Below are positions 25,031 through 35,800 of a stretch of DNA of 64,000 nucleotides, one piece after another. The position numbers and the translations under genes are program-made. The notes below the pieces were generated by a model. That model was not told the origin of the DNA. It made no database searches and saw only the letters and a list, made by a program, of their open reading frames with translations. Position 1 is the stretch's first letter. Each line of letters begins with the position of its first letter. The DNA is from Hymenolepis diminuta. Lineage: Eukaryota > Platyhelminthes > Cestoda > Cyclophyllidea > Hymenolepididae. The stretch is from assembly GCA_900708905.1 (NCBI GenBank), contig CAADRB010000038.1, positions 1,144,009 through 1,208,008 of the forward strand, in the 5' to 3' direction.

Positions 25031-28007
25031 AAAAACCCGAAAACTAATCACCTGCATGTTTTTATGGAAATCTTATAAAGTATAGGAAATCTACTTAATT
25101 CATAACATGCGTTTACAGCACCACAGAATTCAGAATTATATAAATTGTGTTGTTAGTTTTTTTCAAATACAAGTCTTTACTCTCTGTTTATTTGAATTTT
25201 CATGCTAAATATTAAGAGATTAGTGGATACTATTTTAAACGTGGATTGCATAATGAAAGATAAATGGAAGGATGTCTAGGGTTTTTAACCATTTTCCTCA
25301 ATGCATTTAATTTACAGTGACAAGATTTTCGGAAAAATGAATTACGAACTTAGCAGTAAATGATATGTACTACTATTAAGTGTTTAAATCATTACTATAA
25401 TTATCATGTTTTGAGTCAACAGTATTGTAAAGTATCAATTTGACGACAATGTGATAATATTCTTGAAATGGCAAAACATTTTGAATAATAAGATATTATT
25501 TGCAACAGCTTAACAAATTTGCTCTGCGTACTCCGCATTCGTTTTGTTACAGTAACCCATGCATACAGTATTTGTCAGCAATCATCGTCTTACAGTCTAA
25601 AGCTACCGTCACATGTAGACCACTAGTGTGTAATCTAATTATTTAAATTACAATTACCCAAAAAGCATCAACTCATTATTATGCATAAGTCGTTTTTATT
25701 GGATATGTCATTAGAACTCACCTTAAATGAATTTTATTAAATATAATTATGCCAAAACAATTTTATATTTTTTATCTGCCCCTGCCTGTACCGAGATGTA
25801 TATAAATGAAGATGTTCTAAGTGACCACTGAATTGAATCATCCAGACAACAAGCTGCGGATACCCTAAACACAACCCCATAATTGAAAGTGGAGCCAATT
25901 CATAGAACTTAAACATAAGGACATTACAACTTAAACTACAATTCTTATGGGTTTCTTGATTTCCCGATACTTCTAAATAAAGTAAAACACTTACCTTCCC
26001 ACCAATCCCATATCGGACAATACTCACTTCCTCTTCCAAATATGCACGTGTTTTTCAGTGAATGAAACCTATAAATTTATTTTTGCACTATTGTTTGTGG
26101 TAATTATTAGGGTTCTTGGAAAGTAACAATATAACCCACAAAAGTGCTAAAATTGATACATACGTTAAAATGCATAATTTTTAATAGTACCATCATATTC
26201 ATTAATATATGAGGTTAGAATTCTCAAATATTTTTAAAGCGAAATCGAGCACAACACAAATAAATAAAGGCCTTGCAATAAATACGTGACGTCTAAAGGT
26301 CTATTAATCGATGTAACTTGAACATAAGGCAATAAATGTTGTTTTGTCATTCCAGAAGTTCAATAATATGTGCCTCGAAAATGCTGAATGAGAAGAAAGC
26401 GCGAGATGTGGACATTTTTCTTTTGTTTTGACTTTTACCGTAATGTGAGGTTTGAAAGAGGCAAATAATAGTATATACATGACGAATTTCATAAATTCTC
26501 CTAAACACTACGCCATGTATACCCCGCCTAATAATGAAGAAAAATACATCACAGTAATATAAAATAACTTTTAAAAGGAGGACACAGACCTACTAATTTG
26601 ACAAACACTTTGATGTTATTAAAGTTTAAACAAACAGAAATTGAGTAGTTGATCTTTTTACTCGAAGAATTATCCACGATAACTAACAGGCAGGAACATT
26701 CAAGACATTATTATTAATTGATTTTAAGGTAGCCTTTGTAAGTAAAGTAATTAGAACAATCAAAAGGAGCTAGCGGCATCATTAGTTTGAATTACTGATA
26801 AAAGACAAAATCAAAATTATAACTGTTAAATTATGAATAAAAATTATTTTAAAATATCAGCTTGGCGAATAGAAGGAGACATTCGTGCTTTAAATGAATT
26901 TACAATATAAATGAATGAACAATGGCCTACTGTATGCAATTGCATTACAGCTTTGACCTACCTTATAAGCACGTAGTTTGGTGTAATAAACCACACATAC
27001 AGCGGACTGCTGACAGCTTTTATCATGGTCCCACATTATAGAGGTGTTATCTCGACTGCAAACTTTGATAAATCTACATGAAGTTCGTAAGGAGTTTAAT
27101 AGCCCAACTTTAGCCAAACCGAGAGAATTTGTTACATATAACATAAGGTTATTCATTTAATGCTCATTTGATGTGATTTTGTATAATATTTACTAGAAAC
27201 AGGAATAAAATAAAGGGAAAATTAGTTGAGAGTGTTACTTTTAATTTTGGAATATAAATTTCACAAAACATTTAACCATATAATTGGGTTAGATGGGAAC
27301 ATATCATTGTAATATTTAAAACATAGGCAACCCGAGTTGGGAATCATCGCAGAGCAGGGGAGTTCAGATCAGGAACGGTGTTTCGGGCAAGTTTGTTTAA
27401 GACAAGAGAAAGCTAGGAATCTTCAGAATTTTGTACATCGAGCCCAATGTAAATGCATTATCTTTTAAACGGAGACAAACGAGTGGGTAAGTGTTGACCT
27501 GATTAAGATATTAGCCTGAGTTCAATAATTGCTGACTGACAGATAGTTAGTCTATTTATTTAAAAAACGTCTCAAGGATACGATATGAACAATAAGATGC
27601 ATAATTTTCACAGTTATTTACAGTTTAGAGAAAGAGGTTTACAAGATATTATGATTGCCTTTTGCGTTTTTTACTTTCTTTCCAGATTTTTCTTGAAATA
27701 GAGAGTTCTTAAGGTCAAATCCGGGAGAGGATTTTGTCTTCAATTTATAAGAACAATTTTGCATTCAGAATAATTACACGATGGTATGTAAGTGTAACAT
27801 AATAGAAGAATAGTAAAGAAAGGCTCCTCGTGCTGTTGTAATGCTAGAAAGTCTGGGCTTCTACCAATAGGATTTATTTGTTCTCCAGATATTGCTAGGC
27901 TCCAGTAAACTCAGATTCAGAGAGATAAGACAAAGTGCAATTAATTAAAGACAGTGTTAACTATACAAAGGTTTTGTACAGAAATATAAATTTTTTTCTA
28001 TGGCCAA
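25031..28007. other. Intergenic stretch, no gene seen
   Basis: A 100-codon minus-strand open frame (25737-26039) and others nearby have no family resemblance or exon-like signals. A less AT-rich patch near 27310-27440 may be an old repeat but has no partner I can see. Confidence 0.5.
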
Positions 28008-28180
28008 TTTTTGGATATTAAAACCCTGTCGGACTGATAGCCTCAAATTACTATCCGGTCGTAAGGTTGATGTGCGCCCGCGTGTGTGAATTAGAAACAA
28101 ACTGTGAGAATCGATTATCCCGGGACAAAATATAAACACTGCAGCTAAGTGCCTTGTTTGTCGTCTGTCTACCACCTCCC
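28008..28180 (+). repeat. Dispersed repeat C, copy 2
   Basis: The partner of 17425-17600. The best-conserved block is the ATCCCGGGACAAAATATAA and ACACTGCAGC region near 28114-28144. Confidence 0.45.
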
Positions 28181-29299
28181 TGTTGGGATATATTTTCCTC
28201 CATCGATTCTCATATTCTTGGGATAGAACCTGAGAGTACATTAAACTCCGGCTTACATGACATGATTTAATATATCAGTTTTGGGATATTTGCTTTTCAT
28301 TTGTTCAGTTGAATCTTGCTGTGTTTTTGTCTTCTATTTTTAAGGTTCTCCCGAAAATTTGTTCAATTCTTTTTCATTTGCATGAAATTTAAGCTGAAAT
28401 ATCTTCTAAAATATTTTTACTCGCTCGTCTTGAAGGGTTTCATCCATTTTTAGTATGATTTAATGATTTTCCCCATTTTTTATTAAATTTTGTGTTTTTG
28501 GATACCTCCCTTCCTCTGTCTGAAAAATTTTGAGAAGTTTGGTTAAACCCCATGGTTCTTGGTCGACAACGGGATTTCATATGACGTCTTCTATCAAGGT
28601 GTTTACAGAACTGGGTAGAATGCCATTTATTGCAAAACTCGTCTAGCCGACGGGAATCTGAAGGACGGATAAATTTTTCACTTGGAAGAATCTGATTGAC
28701 TTTGGCGAACTGAAGAATTTTATCCACAGTTTTACATCTTAGGAACTTGTACTTTTAAAGTTAATTCTTGGCGACTTTTAAAAAGAATTCATGATTTATA
28801 AAAGAACACTACTCTTTATGAACTCTATGACCAATTACAGACTTTTGTAAGGACATGATTACCCCATACTTAAACTCGGCCAATAAAGTTTTCAAATAAA
28901 ACGGGATAAAATTATCGGAATTCACCAAAACAATTTTATTTTTATTATTATTTTATTATCATTAATAAGAGGATAAATTCCAAATTAGTTCCTCATATGA
29001 AAGGCAGGAAATAACAAACAAATGAAATTGTTTTTATAGCCAATATGAATTTTACACCGAATCATTAAAATTTAATTTTGAATTTATATTCATTTTTTAA
29101 AATGCATTGAGATCTATTAGATCGATAATGTTTATAAAACCCATAGACCCATCCATTGTTAGAATAACAATGATAATAAAATGTCTATTTTCTCGTAATT
29201 TGTGATCCTAATGTATTAGCATTTCATTAATGAATACATAACATGTTTTTTTCATTACAATTAGATCTGATTTACCTAATATCTAAAAGTTAAGTTGAA

Positions 29300-29843
29300 G
29301 TTTGAGTGACAACTAACAACGGCAACAACAGTTACAAATCTGCAGTTGTTTGAGTAAGGACTAGCAACAATTGTGGAACAGAACACCAAGAATTGAATAG
29401 AGCAAAATGTATTGAACGAACTGCGATAAAAGACGCAAAAGGGTGAGAGAGAATTGAGGGACGAAGGCCATTAGAAGGCAGCGTAGGAGTATGTGTCTGA
29501 CAGGCATATGAGTAATGAATAACAGATTACATGAGTCACCTGGGCGAGGATACGCGTGTGGATGTAAGTGCAGGTGTTAGATAAAGAGAATAGATGGGAT
29601 GCTTCCGGATATCGCAGTAGGGAAACTGAGCCTTTACAACGCTCATTCAAGGAACACTTAATTAGCTCACTCTGATAACTAAAATAAACTACTTGAGGCT
29701 ACGTGATTTTTATCCGCAGAAAGCTTGAGGTTACAGTAGGGTCAACAACTTCAAGCACCACAGTGGGATCGAGATAGTCAGACCTCAGTTATTAGTGATG
29801 ACATAGATGAAAATTTCGGAAACACTTAGGGATTCATCCTTCA
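29300..29843 (-). repeat. Dispersed repeat D, copy 2 (inverted)
   Basis: The reverse complement carries the same ordered landmarks as copy 1: GAAGGATGA at the right edge (29835-29843), GTGACTCATG, CTCCTACGCTGCCTTCTAAT, CAATTCTTGGTGTTCTG, then a GTTGTTG-rich tail near 29310-29330. It is longer than the other copies because of extra sequence near 29640-29800. Confidence 0.68.
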
Positions 29844-30178
29844 GTTAATACATTCAGAAATTACACACACGTAAGTCAAATTAGATTATCTTGAAAGTTC
29901 GAACATGCAAACGGAAAGGATAAGATGAAATCTTTTAATTTTATTCATCAACCAAAATATTTCGAATGAACAAAAGTTTTAAAATGCACGAGAAAATAGC
30001 GAAAAACTGGAAATTATCATTTAAACAAAGCAGGTGAGACACTAGTAACATATCATTATTGACATCTAAACTCAGAGGGCCTATTTTATATGATTTAATA
30101 ACATAAAACAGGAGACCTTCAATTCTGACTCTATCCTACTTTGTACTTAAATTAAATTAAAATCCATTAAAAGAAAAG

Positions 30179-30457
30179 ATAATTATTTTCTCCCTCTCCC
30201 AATATTTCTTCTATGAATAAAAATGTAATTTCTTTCTCTATTACCCCACCGATAGAAGACACTTGATAATTATACTTATTTGTTTAAGCCGATACCGATT
30301 GAGAGAGAGTTTCGTGAATACCCTCGTGTTGACTATAACGTGTCTTCTGATCTGCTGTGATTTATTAGCTTCTGTATTAAGTTGCTATATTACCGAGTTT
30401 TCTAGATTGTTGGCTCTGCGAGATGACTACCAGAACTCCTAGTTGGTCACGTTATAG
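30179..30457 (+). repeat. Dispersed repeat A, copy 2
   Basis: The close partner of 20212-20488, same orientation, sharing the ACCGATAGAAGACACTTGAT block and the TATTACCGAGTTTTCTAGAT block. It lies about 190 bp before dispersed repeat B copy 2, so A and B may be parts of one larger element here. Confidence 0.8.
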
Positions 30458-30650
30458 CATTAAGGTAGATTGCTTTAATAGGAGTTCCATTTCGATCAAC
30501 TATATATACTTTTATTCCGTAAAATCAGTTTGGATTTCTATATTTTACTCCGCATTTGTTACATAACAAAGATATGACCTTGTAAGCCACGATACAAGTC
30601 TCCTCTATCTAATTTGAATCATTTCATGATATTGTTATTGCTATTTTTAA

Positions 30651-30893
30651 GAAAATAATATTTTCTACCTTCTAATTTCTGTTTCTTTAATGTCCTTTAA
30701 TTCGAATGAATTTATTTATATTATGTTTGTAAATGGTGCATAACATAAGACAACCTATTGATACGAAAACGTGTGCTTTATTTCGCCGTAATGGTTTGGG
30801 TCGTTTTGTATTGTGGGGTTGTCGGGTCGTATTTGTAACCAGTGCAATGTCTTAGGGAATCTAAGATTCGGTTAAGGTATCCTACAAAGAAGA
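30651..30893 (+). repeat. Dispersed repeat B, copy 2
   Basis: The partner of 8525-8812. Shared blocks include CTTAGGGAATCTAAGA and GGTTAAGGTATCCTA near the right edge, and GTTGTCGGGTCGT in the middle. Confidence 0.7.
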
Positions 30894-32590
30894 CCAGATC
30901 GTAACAAAAGATATAGATGGACATTTTTATTACATATTTTTATCATTATTGCTTTATTGTGTGCGTTTTTTTATATGCGGTAAGATTTCTCATACTGCGA
31001 TGTAACTAGATGTGTGTTATTTAACAAAATTCGAACACAATTCCCAAAACTTCATGCACTATGAAATGTAGTAATCCTCATGATAAATTCTTTTTATAAA
31101 TATTGTATATTTTAGTTGAATTTCGTAATAATAAAAATCCAATACTGAAATTTTTACGCGAACTTATAATTCACGTCTGGCAATGATCAGTCCCCCTCTC
31201 CCCTATCTTCTTTCAGTGAATCACAAAAAAGGGTAATCGGCTTTTTTACGTGGGAATTTTAGTAGGCTGAAATCATAAGGAAGTGATAATACTATCAGTA
31301 GTGCTATTATTGGTCTTCCAATTAGCCGTTGGGTGAGTTCTGAAGGAGGTTCATGCACAGTTATGTTAAGTCTATCTGAGCCACATCGATCCAATATTTG
31401 GAATAAATCAAATCACTCATATGACCAGATCAGTTCGGAGGTGGCAAACAAGCCACCTCAATTTATTAATAAATAAATTAAGTTTATATGCAAACCATTT
31501 CTTCGCTAGACATCAGTCATGTCTCGTCAGGGTCTTGGCATGATGATCGGCATCTGTATAGGTATTTGTGTGCAAACATGCAAATACATAGCGGAAGCGT
31601 CCGTGGGCATTGTAGTGGAGATCCTTTTGCCAGTCAGACATTTCTAAGCGCCAGATGCTGATAGACATTCGCTGGCTATAGCACTTGCGAGTATGCGATT
31701 TCTTTGAACTGGACTTTTGGATTACCTTTTTTGAATAAAATGTGGTTAAATTTGCAATTATTAAAGCTTTTAATCATATATTGACGTAAGCCAAACCAAC
31801 GTGGTAAAGTTATGACATTATTGAATTATATAGATGTCATTTGCCTTGATTAAGCCCTCAGTTGGTGCTGACAATTGTGTCATAGGAGAATAGGAAAAGC
31901 CATTATCTTATATGAAAACGGGTAATGATGCGGTTTAAAATGAACTAATACAATTTGAGTTTAAATTAACGAAAATATCTCTTACTTTTAGCGGCATTTA
32001 GTAGAACAATGGACATTTCCAGGAATAAAGGTACTTTTAAAATAGTGAATTACCCAGTATTATTTGCACAAAGTATGTGCGCGTTTTGCGAAGAAAGCCA
32101 ACGTATGAGTTCAGATCATTTGTTTATCAAGACATCACTGATTTCTTCAAAACTTCATGCAAAAAATGCTTTTAAAAAAGCCTTTCATGCATTTTTAAAG
32201 CACAATATATTTACGTTATAATATGCCATAGTAATACTATGGTCATGCGAATATCTGGAAAAACGGACCTAAGTGAAAATGAACTAAATTAAAAATTACT
32301 GCTACATAATAAATAAAAAGTAAAATTTTTATTAACTAATTTTAAAATACAAATCGAAAACCCGGAAAATATTTTGATTTGTTTCATGGAAAAATCATAA
32401 ATAACATTTCTTAAACAAGTGTCATTCAATAAGTTTAGTTAAAAGTCTATTTTTGAAAATATTTTAATCGAATTTGGATCATAAATATAACGTCTAAATT
32501 AATACATTTTAAATAAGAAAGTTGTGTGGACTTAGTTTGTTTAAGTTACTTAAATTTCATTAACTGACATTAAGGTTATAACTCACTGCA
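30894..32590. other. Upstream region of the MADD-like gene
   Basis: Includes a less AT-rich patch (about 31180-31700) that looks like an old repeat. No promoter motif can be defended. A 70-codon ATG-led frame at 32009-32221 shows no conservation pattern. Any 5' non-coding exon of the gene would lie here but cannot be recognised by sequence alone. Confidence 0.4.
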
Positions 32591-32591
32591 G
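32586..32591 (+). promoter_or_regulatory. Possible splice acceptor just upstream of the start codon
   Basis: CTGCAG ends 19 nt before the ATG at 32611. In flatworms such a site could join a 5' non-coding exon or a trans-spliced leader to the first coding exon. The pyrimidine tract is poor, so this is weak. Confidence 0.25.
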
Positions 32592-32610
32592 TAATTTGGA
32601 TTGGTGTCCG

Positions 32611-32838
32611 ATGGCGCTTACAGGTTCATCCGAGTATTATTGCCCACGACTGCTGGATTATTTTCTCATTATTGGTCCCAAAAAATATGAAGGGTGTGGA
32701 AACCAATCTTATGAATCAGTAATCTTAAAGCAATATCCTCCTATTGAGCACGAAGACTTTCCATTACCAATTGAAACTGTCCACTTTTGCCAACCAGATC
32801 CATTAACTCGTGATGATGTTCAAAATTATTTCACATCC
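32611..32838 (+). CDS. MADD: MADD exon 1 (uDENN)
   Basis: 76 codons from the start ATG, ending in phase 0 at ...NYFTS before GTAAGA. Contains [15 protein letters not shown] and the [18 protein letters not shown] segment, the core of the upstream DENN domain in MADD proteins. Confidence 0.93.
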
Positions 32839-35800
32839 GTAAGAAATTTCATTTTTGTATTTTTTAGGATTCCTCGTCTTTCTTATTTACTCTTACTGAC
32901 AAGGACAAAAATCGTACCCGCTATGGAGTATGTCTTAACTTTACATGCAAAATTAAATGGGTAACTCTAATTAGTTTTGTTATTTTTTCTTTCCTCATTT
33001 AATTTTGTAAGGCTTTGTTTTTTTATTTTACAATTTAGGATGGGGTTGAACCTGCTATATCATTAATATCGCTTTGCATTATCACTCACCACCCGATGTT
33101 CTCTGGGTTCCGGCGTTGTTTGAATACGATTAAAGATATGATCGATTGTATACCAGGATTTGGAAAATTGATAACTGGACAATCTTGGTTGGTATTTTGC
33201 ACAATTATGATTGTTTTGATAGTGTTTACTGAGTTGGTACTTATTTTCTACTTACTTCTAGGAATCCAGAAAATTTTTGGGAAATATTTTTCTTTAATAA
33301 CTTGACCGAACGCAGTGTAACAAATTGCGAAGCCTTGATTGCAATTCAATTCGAGAAGTGGATCCTTCGGTTATTAAGCACTCCCGCACCAGTACCTAGG
33401 AATACTTTCATTCGAGTAAGCTAGTCCATTTATTCCCCCAACTGTCCTCCTTAAGTTGAAACTTTTCCCAGAAGAGGTTGAACCTCCGTTGATTTTCGCC
33501 ATGCCAGACAAGAATCGTTTATCCCTTGTGGATTTCTCTTTCTACCTTCCAATGGAATTACTTGGTATCCAGAATTGTCTAAAAGTCATTTTAGCCGTCC
33601 TTCTTGAACAAAAGGTAATGTTTCATTCTATTATTTATTGGTTTATTGTGGACTATTATTAGTATTGTTGTTTTTATGTAACCTGAGTATCATTGCAGAA
33701 TGTTTATTTTTGGCATAATTTCTGGCCTTTTTGATACCTTGGACATTTTCACTAATTTTTCGAGTGTGCTCTAATTTTGATTACATTGTTGAGTTTTTTT
33801 AAGATTCATATTCACCACTTTCGAAATTTTTATCAGCCTTCATTTATCTCGGTAAATTTCAACTTGTTCTTTCACTTCTACCGTGAAGATTTTATCTGTA
33901 ATGAAGTGTTTAATTAGAATTCAGACCGTTTTGCTGTTCAATTTTTTGTACAGATATTGCATATATTTGTTTTAAGTGCTTCAATTATCCCTTTATTTCA
34001 AATGTGATAGTTTATGCGCATTCCTAATTTGATAAGAATGTTCTAAAGCATTAACCATGACACTGTAACACGTTTACTGAACTACATTACTGTCGTCAAC
34101 ATTTTTATTGTTGACAATGGAAAATCGTATTATTGCAGGAAATAGTGTAATTCATGACAGGTGAATAAAATTCTTTTGTTACTTTCCTCCAGATATTACT
34201 TAAATCGAAGGATTATAATGCACTCACAATGTGTATCTTGGCTCTCACAAACATGCTGTATCCACTTCAGTATATGTTCCCCGTCATTCCTCTTCTGCCC
34301 ACATCTCTTCCTAATGCTGACCAGGCAGTCTAACTTTTGTTTATAAATATTTGTTTATTTCAACTCAACATTTACTAATCTTGTCATTTATTTCTTGTTT
34401 TTAGATTCTTTTATCGCCAACACCTTTTCTAATTGGAATTCCTTCAAGTTTTCTCCGAGAAAAGGGGAAGCATGTTCCGATGTCGGAGATTTTGTTGGTG
34501 GACATTGACACTGGACAAGTGCGTTTTTTCCTTGTTCATTATTTTCTTCAATGAATATATGAAAAATATTTAGAATTCTAGTTGATAGCGCGTGGATCAA
34601 TTCGTGGGTAATGATTTTGAGAAGTTCCAATGGATGTTTCACTAAAGAGTTTGAGCAAAATCATATTTTATTATTGGTATTTATTTTTCTTAAACCAAAG
34701 GATTAGATTTGTATACTCAATTTTTTCATGAAAGAAAATTCTTACAGTAGAGCGACTCCAGAAGTTGCTTTTCCAGGTCTCTGCATACTTTGCTGCAAAA
34801 AGAAAGGAACTTGACAGATATACTTTTTGATTTGTTTATGAGGAAAGGGTGCAGGTATTCTAATAAGTAAACGGAAAAAGTGTCTAGGTAGAATAGTTGG
34901 GGTGGTCTAAATAGATATTAATGCATATCATACAGAAAAGGCAAGTAAATATGAAAAGACATAAAGTTTATAAAATGTATGAAAGGTGGAAAAAAAGAGA
35001 TCATTAAAAAAAACGATTATAAATCTGTCCAACGTCCCCCAAACTCCATCATTGGTGACAGCGACCGATGATTATGCAGCTTGATCCAGACAATGGCCAC
35101 ACTGAGCTCTCAGCTCGGTGTGTCCTTCTCTGTGGTCCAGGTAGGCTGCGAAATTACTCCTAACGCGCTTGGGGTACATAGTAAATTAGAAATAAAGCTC
35201 AATATATCGGAGTAAATAATGAAGCACCGAGGGAAATGAGTTATATGCTAATTATGCGGTAAGAAAAAGTTTTGAGTCGACAGTTGATCGTAGGAAGGAG
35301 CAAGGTCGTTGAATCCTTTTCGGCCGTACTTGAGTAAATATATCAAGTTAGCATTCATTTGATTAATCATATTTTTGGATAGTCCTCACTGCTCATGTTC
35401 GCATTATTTCACTTTGACAATTTCAATAGTTACTTCTGAGTTGGAATGTTATTATGCCATCCTTAGCTCATCAGAGGAGTGTTCTCAACACATATTGTGG
35501 GTAAAGGGACGGTATCCTGGAGCCGCTCTTAAGAGAATTTCGTATTCTGACATCCCTCATGGTTAGCAGTATAAACTCATGCAATCCTCTTTTTACTTGA
35601 TTTATACTGATGGCCACTCGTCTTGTGACTTCTAACTTGGCAGAAGGGCAGGTTAACCAGTGTGAATATTAAAAGTACCTATAACTTCATGATAATATAT
35701 ATATATATATTAACTGTATATTGTTATTATTTTTTGTTGGACAAGTTATGGTTCTGTACCTGTCAGAGTCAATAGATGACAGGAAATGGGCATGGTATTT

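Noticed and set aside
25737..26039. 100-codon minus-strand frame
   Set aside because: No recognisable domain and no exon-like context; it is consistent with chance across 64 kb read in six frames.
28440..28727. 95-codon minus-strand frame, considered as a retroelement fragment
   Set aside because: Basic and hydrophilic, but I could not match it to gag, pol or any other family block, so I do not call it.
32009..32221. ATG-led 70-codon frame upstream of MADD
   Set aside because: No family resemblance, ordinary AT-rich composition, and no splice-consistent link to exon 1.
32596..32610. Upstream TTG start adding five residues to MADD
   Set aside because: TTG is an unlikely start in an animal gene. 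ATG 32611 is in frame and sits at the expected distance from the conserved CPRLLDY motif.
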